Positions 8,271-16,243 of a DNA stretch of 35,092 nucleotides are shown here, piece after piece; position 1 is the stretch's first letter; every line of letters begins with the position of its first letter. This stretch comes from Desulfobacterales bacterium (GTDB taxonomy: Bacteria > Desulfobacterota > Desulfobacteria > Desulfobacterales > JAFDCJ01). Position numbers and translations under genes: made by a program. The stretch spans positions 1-35,092 of the forward strand of contig JASJCE010000019.1 of assembly GCA_030066155.1 (NCBI GenBank). Direction: 5' to 3'. Below the pieces are notes generated by a model, which was not told where the DNA came from, searched no databases, and worked only from the letters and a program-made list of their open reading frames with translations.

Positions 8271-8642
8271 ATGAGTAAGATACTGGTTATTGACGATGAA
8301 AAAGGTATCCTGCAGCTTATTTCCCAGGCATTGATACGGTTCGGTCACAAAGTTGAAACCGCCGGAGACGGTCAGGAAGGAATCGACAAGTTCGATGGCG
8401 GGAATTTTGATATCGTGATTACCGATATGTGCATGCCGGGTGTCGACGGCAACGGCGTCGTCAAGCACATCAGAAATTCTCGCAAGCAATCCATTCCGGT
8501 GATCGCCATATCCGGAACGCCCTGGCATCTGGAATCCAAAAGTTTCGATATGGTGTTGGCAAAGCCCTTTCCCCTGAAAAAGCTGATCGATTCAATCGGT
8601 TCGTTTGGATCGATGCCAACCGGAGCCGCGGTCGGGATTTAA
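8271..8642 (+). CDS. Single-domain response regulator (receiver only)
   Basis: A 123-residue CheY-like receiver without output domain. The acidic pocket is IDDE at residues 7-10, the phosphoacceptor is Asp52 (VITDMCMPG), the switch serine is Ser81 (AISGT) and the invariant lysine is Lys98 (LAKPF), so it should be phosphorylatable. A strong ribosome-binding site (GGAGAGGA) precedes the ATG. No kinase is adjacent; the nearest is the hybrid kinase 2.1 kb away on the other strand, which already carries its own receiver. It therefore looks like an orphan relay or motility/chemosensory-type regulator, and its target is unknown. It is convergent with the M29 aminopeptidase gene, with only 51 bp between their stops and no evident terminator. 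Confidence 0.93.
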   Translation: MSKILVIDDEKGILQLISQALIRFGHKVETAGDGQEGIDKFDGGNFDIVITDMCMPGVDGNGVVKHIRNSRKQSIPVIAISGTPWHLESKSFDMVLAKPFPLKKLIDSIGSFGSMPTGAAVGI

Positions 8643-8693
8643 CGGCTTACCCGCCATGATCCAGATCCCAGCCCCAATTCCATCCAAAAGCTC

Positions 8694-9893
8694 CTATAGA
8701 GAAAAGCGGCCATTTTCGTAAATCGTTTTAGCTTTGCCGCTGGACAATTTAGCTGTCACCCGCTTTTTTTCTGTATTTACCAAATCCCAGTGAAGGGCCG
8801 ATTCATTGAATCCCAGTTTTTTCTTGAGAGCGGAGGTTAGTCGACGGCTGTCTCCGGCATACGTATTGGCATATGACGAGCCCAGGGCAATGTGGCAATT
8901 GCCGAATTTGCCGCCATAGTTTTCATCAAACAGGGTATTGGCCATAAATTGATTTATGCGGGAAAACCGCTTGTCCGTCAGGGAAAATTCCCCCAGTTTG
9001 TCAGCCCCGTTATCCATCCGCAGCAGTTTCCGGACGAATTTCTGCCCGGCTTCGGCCGTGACCCGCGTGACTTTGCCGTTGTCGAAGACCAGCCGGACCG
9101 CTCTGACCAGATTGCCGCTGCGGAAGGAGGGTTGATCGGCATAATAGTGGCCACGTGTTCCACGCCAGTCAGGAGACATGAAAATCTCGAAACTGGGGAT
9201 ATTGCGCCCGGAAATGCCGATCCACTGCCGTTTTTCGCCCGGGGTGACTTCCAGATCGATATTGTCGGCTTCGATTCGCAGGGATTTGATCTTTAACCCA
9301 TTCAACCATTTTTTTATGTCGCGGGCGTTATTGTATATGGTCCGCCATTCGGATACGGGATCCCGCCGATTTAAAAAGCAGGCCTTAACCACCTGGCGGG
9401 CATAGTCGTCCAGAGAGATGCCGGCCTGGGAGGCCAGTTCTGAAGTTGGATAGATGCAGAGGGTCCAGCTGAAATTGCCCCGGGCCTCTCTGCGATTGAG
9501 TATGTCGCGCAACGCTTTCTGCGCGACCGCGGTTTTACCGATTCTGGCAGGGTCGATGTCGCTCAGGTGGGTAATGGATTCGGGCGCACTTAAATATATA
9601 CTGCCGTTGAGCTGCGACATCAGTTCCTTTTCTCCGGGGGGCAGGAAGACGAGCTGCCCGGTGGATGATAACTGATAGAAATGGCGTTCCATGGCTGCGG
9701 TCGGGCTCATGCGTTGAATCACGTGGTAGCCTCTGCCGATCAGTTTGGCGTAAAGGACCTCCGCCAGTTGGATTGCCGGCTGGTTATATCGAATCAGAAT
9801 GATGTCCTTTTTTTTGAATGATGTTGTTCTGGCCGTCGTCAGCCCCCACCACAACACATCCGCGTAGCGTTCAAGATATCTTTTTGTCAGCAT
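8694..9893 (-). CDS. Aminopeptidase, peptidase family M29
   Basis: A 399-residue metallo-aminopeptidase of family M29 (AmpS/aminopeptidase T type), a cytoplasmic enzyme that removes N-terminal residues. The likely metal ligands fall at family-like spacings: Glu236 (SFEIFMSPD), Glu302 (LGEFSL), His334 (CHIALGSSY), His368 and Asp370 (ALHWD). The intermediate ELFTSP-like strand is here EIFMSPDWRGTRGHY. The track ORF begins at a GTG one codon earlier; I prefer the ATG at 9893, six bases after AAGG. It appears to be a single-gene unit, with a pyrimidine-rich word repeat in the 145-bp spacer upstream. M29 enzymes are usually about 400-420 residues, so it is complete. Confidence 0.92.
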   Translation of the reverse strand: MLTKRYLERYADVLWWGLTTARTTSFKKKDIILIRYNQPAIQLAEVLYAKLIGRGYHVIQRMSPTAAMERHFYQLSSTGQLVFLPPGEKELMSQLNGSIYLSAPESITHLSDIDPARIGKTAVAQKALRDILNRREARGNFSWTLCIYPTSELASQAGISLDDYARQVVKACFLNRRDPVSEWRTIYNNARDIKKWLNGLKIKSLRIEADNIDLEVTPGEKRQWIGISGRNIPSFEIFMSPDWRGTRGHYYADQPSFRSGNLVRAVRLVFDNGKVTRVTAEAGQKFVRKLLRMDNGADKLGEFSLTDKRFSRINQFMANTLFDENYGGKFGNCHIALGSSYANTYAGDSRRLTSALKKKLGFNESALHWDLVNTEKKRVTAKLSSGKAKTIYENGRFSL

Positions 9894-9976
9894 CACAACC
9901 CTTTTCTGATATTGTCTTTACGTCAATATTTGAACTTCCCCGAGCTCTCAAGGTCTTATTTTCCCGACTTTGCAGC

Positions 9977-10038
9977 TTCCCAACTTCTCACCATCCAACC
10001 CTCTCACCTTCTCACCTTCTCATCTTCTATTTCTCCCA
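9977..10038. repeat. Iterated pyrimidine word block (CTTCTCAC-type)
   Basis: Overlapping words such as AACTTCTCACC, CCCTCTCACC, TTCTCACC and TTCTCATC are repeated in the spacer between the M29 gene and the small protein gene downstream. The block is CT-rich on the plus strand and no reverse-complement partner was noticed. It matches the style of other spacers here. Confidence 0.6.
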
Positions 10039-10041
10039 CTT

Positions 10042-10302
10042 TCAATGGTCGTCATGATCATCCTTGAGAAAATGCCGGTGATATTCGGCTTCCGTCAGGT
10101 GGTTTTTCAGAAGACGGTTGATTAGATCAAACAATTCCAGCATCTCCGCATCGGACATGCGTTTGGTGATCAATTTCATGAGCTGATCGTCGGAGAATTT
10201 CTGCAAATAGTAAATGATGGTGTTCTCGTCTGTCTCTCGATCTAAACCGTATCCGACAAGTCCGCGGTAGGTTTCGACAAAATTGTGGGTGTGCATTTTC
10301 AT
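10042..10302 (-). CDS. Small conserved 'cytoplasmic protein' of Desulfobacterota type
   Basis: An 86-residue acidic, histidine-rich-ended protein. The motif HNFVETYRGLVGYGLDRETDE, followed by a helix ending in YYLQKFSDDQLM and a C-terminal helix LINRLLKNHLTEAEYH, resembles a family usually annotated only as 'cytoplasmic protein' in sulfate reducers. Predicted all-alpha, with no signal or membrane segment. Histidines at both ends (HTH near the start, HRHF and DDHDDH at the end) might bind metal, which is inference. Two in-frame ATGs lie near the start (10302 and two codons later) and neither has a clear ribosome-binding site. No function is known to me. Confidence 0.65.
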   Translation of the reverse strand: MKMHTHNFVETYRGLVGYGLDRETDENTIIYYLQKFSDDQLMKLITKRMSDAEMLELFDLINRLLKNHLTEAEYHRHFLKDDHDDH

Positions 10303-10539
10303 GGATTTCGGTTGAATGCCTCGGTGGCGGTTGAGCCGCCCGCAAACCTGGACCCCGGATTGCGATGGTTTTTGATTAGCGGTCTGAAATTAGGCAATTC
10401 GAATTGTTCCGGATGCAGGTGCGGCGTTTCGGCAGAAATCGACCATCTGAACCACGCGTTATTGACCCCGGCGTTAAAGTAATGAGGCCATATAGCCGAA
10501 ACTATTATATTGGATGAAAAAAATAAAGGAGAATTGTGT

Positions 10540-10761
10540 ATGAAATCCTTTCTACTGATTTTGGCCCAGCTGACGCTGGTTACGCTCGTCTATTTTTTTG
10601 CCTATCGCGCCGGATATCGAAGTGCCCAGGAGAAGGCTGTTTCGGCGGTCAAGCGGTTCGCCGAACCGGTCAACTGTCTGCTCGACAGTTTAAACGAGGC
10701 AGTTGATGAGGTAGCGAAAGATGAAGAAAAAAAACGCGAATCTCCCGGAGTTGAAACTTAA
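10540..10761 (+). CDS. Small single-pass membrane protein
   Basis: A 73-residue protein with one N-terminal hydrophobic segment (SFLLILAQLTLVTLVYFFAY, residues about 3-22) followed by a short charged tail rich in Glu and Lys. It is probably anchored in the inner membrane with the tail in the cytoplasm or periplasm. The track ORF begins ten codons earlier, but AAAGGAG eight bases before the ATG at 10540 decides the start. It stops five bases before the convergent hybrid-kinase gene ends. I do not recognise a family. The preceding spacer (10303-10539) holds only a short GGCGG/CCGCC hairpin at 10326-10340 and nothing else I can name. Confidence 0.65.
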   Translation: MKSFLLILAQLTLVTLVYFFAYRAGYRSAQEKAVSAVKRFAEPVNCLLDSLNEAVDEVAKDEEKKRESPGVET

Positions 10762-10766
10762 ATCAA

Positions 10767-12581
10767 CTAGTTCGTGCCCATATTAAATTCGGATGGTGCT
10801 TTATGCTGGTAGGCTTTGGGGGTGTCCAGCACGGCGCGGATCGTACTTGCCAGCTCGTCTTTGACGATGGGTTTCATGACAAACCTGTCGATTCCCATGG
10901 CCAGCGCTTTTTCCTCTGTAATGCTTTCGCTAAATCCGGTGCACAGGATCACCGGTATATCGGGCCTGATGTCCATCAATTTGCGGGCGAGCTGGTCCCC
11001 GGTCATTTTAGGCATGGTCATGTCGGTAATTACCAGATCAAATTTATCGGGCAGAGCCGCGAATTCATCGAGGGCTTCGTGGCTGTCGGTTTTTGGGGTT
11101 ACTCTGTATCCAAGGCGTTCCAGAATCTGCTGCTCAATGTCGATGATTTGTTTATCATCGTCTATCAACAGGATTCGCTCATTGCCCTGGTTGGCGGCTT
11201 CGGGTTTCGGCGATTTCGGGTCGATCTCGACATCGTCAATTATCGGTATGTAGATCGTAAATCTGCTACCCTTACCCGGCTGGCTTTCAACACTGATATC
11301 ACCACCGTGATTTTTGACGATACCGTGGATAACGGCCAAGCCCAGGCCGGTACCTTTGCCCTGCTTTTTCGTGGTATAGTAGGGTTCGAAAATCCGCTCC
11401 AGTACCTGCGGCTCCATTCCGGGTCCCGTATCGCTGACCGTTAATTCGAGATGACGGCCAACTTTCATGCCCACCCGTTCCACCGATTTTTGGTAACTGA
11501 TGTGGGTCTCCTTCAGATTCACTTCGAGCTTCCCGCCGGTATCCTGCAGGGCATGGTAAGCATTGGTGCAAAGATTTACGATAACCTGATGAATCTGGGT
11601 CGGATCCCCCAGAATCGGCCCGCAATCCTCGTTTATATTGAAATCAATTTCAATATTCGAGGGGATGGTGGCTCGCAGCATTTTTAGCGCCTCTTTGATC
11701 AGAAATTGAACCTTCAACGGTTTGCGCTCCTGGCTGCCTTGGCGGCTGAACGTCAGAATCTGCTGTACAAGCTTCTTGGCCCGATTCGCCGCTTTGAGAA
11801 TCTCTTCCAGGTTTTGTCGGGCCTCACTGTCGGCCGGAATGTCATCCATGGTCAATTCGGCGTATCCCACAATCGGAAACAGGATATTGTTGAAATCGTG
11901 CGCGATCCCACCCGCCAGGGTGCCGATGGCCTGCAGCTTCACGACCTGCTGGAGCTGCTTTTCCGATTGGGCCAATGCTTTGGTTCTTTCTTCAACCTTT
12001 TTCTCCAAAATTTTATTCTGATTGCTCAGCAATCGGTAAAATTCAATACTTTCCAGCGCATTGGCCGTGTTCAGCAAAATGATAGACAACAGGGTCAGGG
12101 ATTTATCCGGAATGGCATTCCTCTCATCCGGCAGGAGTCCGATAAACATGCCCCGAATACGCGAATACGTCGCAATCACATGCAGTATGAACTTCTTGGA
12201 GTGGTCCCGGGACGAAATCGCAACGCCACGTCGTTCACGGATGGCCCAGGCAAAAAAGCCTTTATCGATCATGTAATCGACCTGATCTTTGATAAACTGC
12301 TCTTTGCCCGCCGGCTCACAGATTTTCATAAAAAAATCGGATTGTTCCTGGTCCACGAGGTAAAAGGCGGTGGTTTTAAACGGAATTAAATACCGCAGTC
12401 TTTTTTCCGCTTCCTGGAGTATATGCTCCGGGCCATATCCAACCTCGATATCTTTTTGAAAGTCTCCCAGGGAAAGCGCCATCTCCAGCGCGTTTTGAAT
12501 CAACCGCCTGTTTTCTTCGAGGTGGTCGATCCGGGCCAGGAGATTTTCGGGATCCAATTTTACCGGTTTATTCATTCTCAT
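10767..12581 (-). CDS. Hybrid histidine kinase (GAF-like sensor, HisKA, HATPase, receiver)
   Basis: A 604-residue cytoplasmic hybrid sensor kinase with no membrane segment. Residues about 45-180 look like a GAF-type sensor fold (GPEHILQEAEKRLRYL..., then TAFYLVDQEQSDFFMKI). A coiled coil follows (NKILEKKVEERTKALAQSEKQLQQ). The H-box is GGIAHDFNNIL with the phosphorylated His228. The ATPase domain shows N-box NLCTNAYHAL, DTGPGM and GTGLGLAV. A C-terminal receiver carries ILLIDDDKQ, the phosphoacceptor in VITDMTMPKM and lysine in VMKPI. The gene starts one base after the HDOD gene stop (TAATATG), so they are translated together and probably act in one pathway. The signal is unknown; a GAF-like domain without membrane segments implies a cytoplasmic cue. 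Confidence 0.93.
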   Translation of the reverse strand: MRMNKPVKLDPENLLARIDHLEENRRLIQNALEMALSLGDFQKDIEVGYGPEHILQEAEKRLRYLIPFKTTAFYLVDQEQSDFFMKICEPAGKEQFIKDQVDYMIDKGFFAWAIRERRGVAISSRDHSKKFILHVIATYSRIRGMFIGLLPDERNAIPDKSLTLLSIILLNTANALESIEFYRLLSNQNKILEKKVEERTKALAQSEKQLQQVVKLQAIGTLAGGIAHDFNNILFPIVGYAELTMDDIPADSEARQNLEEILKAANRAKKLVQQILTFSRQGSQERKPLKVQFLIKEALKMLRATIPSNIEIDFNINEDCGPILGDPTQIHQVIVNLCTNAYHALQDTGGKLEVNLKETHISYQKSVERVGMKVGRHLELTVSDTGPGMEPQVLERIFEPYYTTKKQGKGTGLGLAVIHGIVKNHGGDISVESQPGKGSRFTIYIPIIDDVEIDPKSPKPEAANQGNERILLIDDDKQIIDIEQQILERLGYRVTPKTDSHEALDEFAALPDKFDLVITDMTMPKMTGDQLARKLMDIRPDIPVILCTGFSESITEEKALAMGIDRFVMKPIVKDELASTIRAVLDTPKAYQHKAPSEFNMGTN

Positions 12582-12582
12582 A

Positions 12583-13806
12583 TTACACGCGAAGTATGGT
12601 TTCCAGGGCCTTGAACTGATGGGTTGCCTGACCGATCAGCTTCTCAAAACTGCTCGGGGGTAATTTTAGGGCTTCCCATGCCGTATGCTCCAACGGCGGT
12701 ATTAATTTTTCGCCACTGCTGCCGATTCCCAACATGTTGACGATAAGATCCGCCAGATGCACAATTGACGCCGGAACCACTTGTTGGGCTGCAGATGGTT
12801 TGTGGTGGTAACAGACGTTGTTTTCCAGTATTACCGGTAGTTTCCATTGTTTCATGAGCTGTTGGCCGACTTCTGCATGACTGCAGCCCAGGTAATCCTG
12901 TTCCTCACGATAGAGCAATTTCGATCGATTTCTGGAGCGGGTCAGGATTATGCACGACTCCTTGGGAAAATGGATATATAAAATCAATCGGCCCAGATCA
13001 TGCAATAAACCGGAAACAAAGAGCTGCTCGGTCTGGCTTGAATTCAGATGGGCTGCCAAAATCCGGGAGAAGATACCGCATGCAAAGCTGTGCTTCAAAA
13101 AGGAAAACATGTCGATTATTTCTTTGGGGATGTTGTTGAAGATCGATATGATACTTATTCCCTGAGCGAGTCCCGTAAATTCCCGGGTGCCGATGAGGCT
13201 CACGGCATGCGACACCTTTCCGATTTTGGACGGAAAACTATAAAAGGATGAATTGACGATTTTAAGCAGCAGGGCGGTCAAACTCGGACTGCGGTTAACA
13301 ACCTCGGCAATGTGCTCGGCCGATGACAGGGGATTGGCAATAACTTCGTTCAATTCGGACACAATAGACGGAATTTCCGGCAGAATGATTTTTTTCTTAT
13401 GCAGCTGGTCCAGAAAATTCTGTTTTGGGGGCGGTTCTTGGGGCTCCGGTTCGGCCGCATGCAGATTACGTTCGGCTTCGACCGGTTCATTTCTGCACCT
13501 GAACTTGACTGCCTGTTCGAATAATTCTTTTAACGCCGGATGTTCCAAATCTAGATGACGGCACAGAATCATCAGGCTCCCTCGAACCTGCTCGACAAGA
13601 TCCGGATCGAGCTCTGATTTGTCGTTTTCCTTCTGGCGGTCGGCACCGGCCACATTAACCTCGGAAATTCCCCAAATTTTAAAGATCCGGATATGGTTGG
13701 GTTGAATTTCGTTGCCGCTGGCCAGCAAAAGCCGGCCGTTTACATCTCGAACTTGCTCGGCTAGTATCTGGCCCGGTCTCAATTTGTCGGTTTTTACAGT
13801 GTACAT
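12583..13806 (-). CDS. HDOD domain signalling protein
   Basis: A 407-residue protein. The N-terminal 50 residues (TDKLRPGQILAEQVRDVNGRLLL...HIRIFKIWGISEVNV) resemble the short N-terminal module that often precedes HD-GYP and HDOD domains. A variable linker rich in Glu and Pro (residues about 115-130) follows. The HDOD domain occupies roughly residues 135-340, with LPEIPSIVSELNEVI, SLTALLLKIVNSSFYSFPSKIGKVSHAVSLIG and GLLHDLGRLILY. HDOD proteins lack a full HD active site and act as scaffolds in signalling, including motility and c-di-GMP networks. It is the first gene of a two-gene unit with the hybrid kinase. The start has only a weak ribosome-binding site; the ATG fits the family N-terminus. 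Confidence 0.9.
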   Translation of the reverse strand: MYTVKTDKLRPGQILAEQVRDVNGRLLLASGNEIQPNHIRIFKIWGISEVNVAGADRQKENDKSELDPDLVEQVRGSLMILCRHLDLEHPALKELFEQAVKFRCRNEPVEAERNLHAAEPEPQEPPPKQNFLDQLHKKKIILPEIPSIVSELNEVIANPLSSAEHIAEVVNRSPSLTALLLKIVNSSFYSFPSKIGKVSHAVSLIGTREFTGLAQGISIISIFNNIPKEIIDMFSFLKHSFACGIFSRILAAHLNSSQTEQLFVSGLLHDLGRLILYIHFPKESCIILTRSRNRSKLLYREEQDYLGCSHAEVGQQLMKQWKLPVILENNVCYHHKPSAAQQVVPASIVHLADLIVNMLGIGSSGEKLIPPLEHTAWEALKLPPSSFEKLIGQATHQFKALETILRV

Positions 13807-13990
13807 ACGGATTCAGTTATGGCTTGCTGGGTAATTCAACATTAAATGGCGTATTCTACACGGTCCTGTCATTGGCAGGATCTTGATTCTTTATTATTAT
13901 CGACTAATATGGTCAAAAACTTAAGCTCATTACTCCGCAGTAAACATTATGATCATTGGGAGCAGCGCAAACTATTTAGACCTTTAATCA

Positions 13991-14111
13991 AGGCATGGGG
14001 CAGAGGGCAGAGTGCAAAGGGCATGAAGCATAGAGCAGAGAGCAGAGAGCAAAGGGCATGAAGCAGGGAGCAGAGAGCAGAGAGCAAAGGGTAAAAAGAA
14101 AAAGGGCAGAA
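13991..14111. repeat. Purine-rich tandem word array with a 35-bp duplication
   Basis: Words GGGCAGAG, AGAGCAG and AGAGCAAAGG are repeated. Two adjacent 35-bp copies (14021-14055 and 14056-14090) differ at two positions. The array is purine-rich on the plus strand and lies upstream of the HDOD gene. The track ORF 13988..14266 only reads through it. Confidence 0.8.
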
Positions 14112-14203
14112 GGTCTTGGGTGTCGGGTGCTGGGACAGGGAAACGTCAAAGTCAACTCTAACTGATTTGGATAGAAGCGATTTGTCTTGCTGGATACGTC
14201 ATT

Positions 14204-14374
14204 AAAATTCCAAATTACAATACTCAAATTACAAACAATATCAAAATTACAAATTCCAATGATCAAAACATTACATTCACTTATCGGAGTTTTCGCTTTG
14301 TTTTGTTTGTTTTGAATTTTGAATTTCGGTCATTGGTATTTATTTGATATTTGTTTTTTGGTGCTTGGAATTTT
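14204..14374. repeat. AT-rich imperfect inverted element, copy A
   Basis: The left arm starts AAAATTCCAAATTACAA and the right arm ends in TTTGGTGCTTGGAATTTT, so both ends are reverse complements at the outer edge and, loosely, over about 65 bases each. The right-arm 31 bases (14344-14374) match 25633-25663 with one mismatch, so this and copy B are the same dispersed element. The gap 13807-14457 contains this element and the purine array, and also a short ATTCTTCAATCTT word block just before 14458; I see no gene in it. Confidence 0.8.
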
Positions 14375-14457
14375 CATGATAGGGTATTCTACCAGTGTTA
14401 GGATGCAGGCGTTGAAATAAAAATGGACAGCATTCCATAATTCTTCAATCTTCAATC

Positions 14458-15291
14458 TTAATTCTTCATTTCAAGCGCCGTTTCAGTCAGTTTTTTGACG
14501 GCAGCCAGATACGCCTGCAGGCCTCGCATGAAAATGTCGTTGTGGTTGGCCTCGGGGATTTTAAGCAGGGTCTTGTCGTCAGCCGGACTGGCGTCGTACA
14601 AAGCCTCACCATCTGCAAAGGGGATAATGTGGTCATATTCGGCATGAATGATCAGGGTCGGCCTGTCGACTTGCTTTATTTTATCAACATTGCGAAACCC
14701 CTTTTCCTCCTTGAAGCCCAATCGCTCCGCATCGATTCCCAGCAACCGCAAAAGCGGGCCGGCATAGGCGAATCCGCTTTCAATGATTAGACCATCGATA
14801 TTGGAATCATGCACCGCTGCCAGCTCCAGTGCAGACGCGCTGCCCAGAGATCTGCCCATCAGGATGATCGGGCCGCGCCACTCGTTGGCCTGCAGCCAGT
14901 TGCAGACATATTTAAAAATGATATGGCAGTCCGTCATCATGGCGCTGACAGTCGGCCGGCCCGTTGAACGACCGTATCCCCGATAGTCCACCGCCAAAAA
15001 ATTGATTCCCATCTGATTGTAGACGCCGCCCAGCTCGTCATAATCGGCAACAATCTCGCCGTTGCCGTGGAAAAACAAAATATTGGGACCGGCAGGCTGC
15101 ACCATGTGAAAGCGAGCTCCGATGGCTGCATCATCTGCAACCGGTATCATTTCGTCCGTCGCGCCTGATGCTGAAGATTCCGACCGAGCCGAGGGAAATG
15201 GCGAATCGGATTCAGCCCGCGGGTGAAACAAAAACATCAGCACTTCCGGTCGATCCAGGACCGAGTAGTCGATAGGGGATTGGGTAGTCAT
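14458..15291 (-). CDS. Alpha/beta-fold serine hydrolase
   Basis: A 277-residue alpha/beta hydrolase, probably cytoplasmic, related to the 'alpha/beta hydrolase of unknown function' group near BEM46/ABHD13-like proteins. The nucleophile elbow is GRSLGS with Ser148, the oxyanion segment is FFHGNGE (residues 73-79), and the acid and base candidates are Asp220 (AEYDHIIPF) and His250 (EANHNDIF). The strand with VDYRGYGRSTG is typical. No signal peptide. A good ribosome-binding site (AAAGGAAG) precedes the ATG. Substrate unknown; esterase or peptidase-like activity is family inference. Its 3' end abuts a short word repeat and the AT-rich element A. Confidence 0.88.
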   Translation of the reverse strand: MTTQSPIDYSVLDRPEVLMFLFHPRAESDSPFPSARSESSASGATDEMIPVADDAAIGARFHMVQPAGPNILFFHGNGEIVADYDELGGVYNQMGINFLAVDYRGYGRSTGRPTVSAMMTDCHIIFKYVCNWLQANEWRGPIILMGRSLGSASALELAAVHDSNIDGLIIESGFAYAGPLLRLLGIDAERLGFKEEKGFRNVDKIKQVDRPTLIIHAEYDHIIPFADGEALYDASPADDKTLLKIPEANHNDIFMRGLQAYLAAVKKLTETALEMKN

Positions 15292-15358
15292 AGTATTTTC
15301 TTCCTTTGATTGTAAAAGTTATGCCTCAGACCAGCGAATAAGGTGAGGCTAGACCGTT

Positions 15359-15630
15359 ATTGAACGTCGAACATCGAACGTCCAACTTCCAACATTGAAT
15401 ATTGCATTCTGGCGATTTGACCTTAATTGTGAATTGATCAATTTACTTTGACAGAGATTTGTCCTACTGCCATCTACCGTTTCCGAGTACATATTAAATA
15501 CAGGCAAGTTGATTGCAGATTGAGATCTTCGGACAGGCTTTGACACGTTTTGCTAATTCTCAAAATCGATTGAGCGCAGCGACACCATATTGGACGTTCG
15601 ACGTTGGACGTTCGATGTTGGGCGTTCAAT
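15359..15630. repeat. Long inverted word repeat (GAACGTC/GACGTTC words)
   Basis: The left arm 15359-15386 and right arm 15603-15630 are reverse complements at 26 of 28 positions, and the match continues inward more weakly for about 18 more bases. Each arm is built of 7-10-base words (GAACGTC, GAACATC, GAACGTCC). The loop between the arms is about 216 bp and non-coding. It fills the spacer 15292-15709, in which I see no gene. Confidence 0.9.
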
Positions 15631-15709
15631 CCTCTCATTATTCCAACAACGTGAAGATAACCATAAACTTACTCCAAAACTAAAACCTGGCCCTCCGGAC
15701 CGGGGTTCT

Positions 15710-16204
15710 TTACTCGATTTCCCGCACCGCCAGCACGCGGCAGCCGGCTTTATCATGGACATCTACCGTGAAAGGGCTGCCGAGATTATAATTAAAGGCC
15801 ACCGGCAACCCTAAGGCGCTGTTCGAGCTCCAAACCAGTATACAGCTGATTTGGATTTGAGGAACTATTTTGACCGAATGGCCGCATGCTGCTTCATAGC
15901 CACTGTAATCCGGGCTATCAAGGTACAGGCCCTCCAATTCTGCGATGGTCGGCAGCCGCCAGTTTTCATACTGTCGGCTGACAGAGTCTGACAACCGGTT
16001 TTTTATCCAGGACTGGGCGTCTTTCCAGTAAATATCGTCCTGGTTGTCGGTTTGAGTCCACATCAGTCCCGATGTTGCATCGGTGACCGTGCCGTCGTTG
16101 TTTTGGGTAAAGCGCTCCTGTGCCAGGGCCGGGAATGATTTTAAACCAGCCAGCTCTGTGAGGAAGACAAATAAGGCGACGATAAAATAACGTTTTTTCT
16201 GCAT
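15710..16204 (-). CDS. Secreted DUF1566 (Lcl C-terminal) domain protein
   Basis: A 164-residue exported protein. Residues 1-28 form a signal peptide (basic start, hydrophobic core, cleavage after FPALA). The rest is one DUF1566/Lcl C-terminal domain, recognisable by TDATSGLMWTQ, the WKDAQSWI helix, ENWRLPTIAELEGL and the C-terminal DKAGCRVLAVR. Two cysteines (AACGH and QISCIL), plus one near the end, may form a disulfide. Such domains are common in Desulfobacterota outer-surface proteins and are thought to bind ligands such as carbohydrate or collagen, but the role is not established. It lies 39 bp downstream of the hydrolase-PBP fusion gene on the same strand, so both are likely transcribed together. 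Confidence 0.88.
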   Translation of the reverse strand: MQKKRYFIVALFVFLTELAGLKSFPALAQERFTQNNDGTVTDATSGLMWTQTDNQDDIYWKDAQSWIKNRLSDSVSRQYENWRLPTIAELEGLYLDSPDYSGYEAACGHSVKIVPQIQISCILVWSSNSALGLPVAFNYNLGSPFTVDVHDKAGCRVLAVREIE

Positions 16205-16243
16205 GATGACCTGCTCCCTCGAATTCGAGGTTGGCAGTTGAGT

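Noticed and set aside
10285-10482. 65-aa plus-strand ORF between the two small protein genes
   Set aside because: Overlaps the opposite-strand gene start and lacks a ribosome-binding site or a plausible protein pattern.
13991-14111. CRISPR-like appearance of the repeated words
   Set aside because: No regular repeat-spacer pattern; words are contiguous and degenerate, and no cas gene is present.
13988-14266. 92-aa minus-strand ORF over the purine array
   Set aside because: Its sequence is only the translation of the repeat (LFTLCSLLSAP type) and is low complexity.
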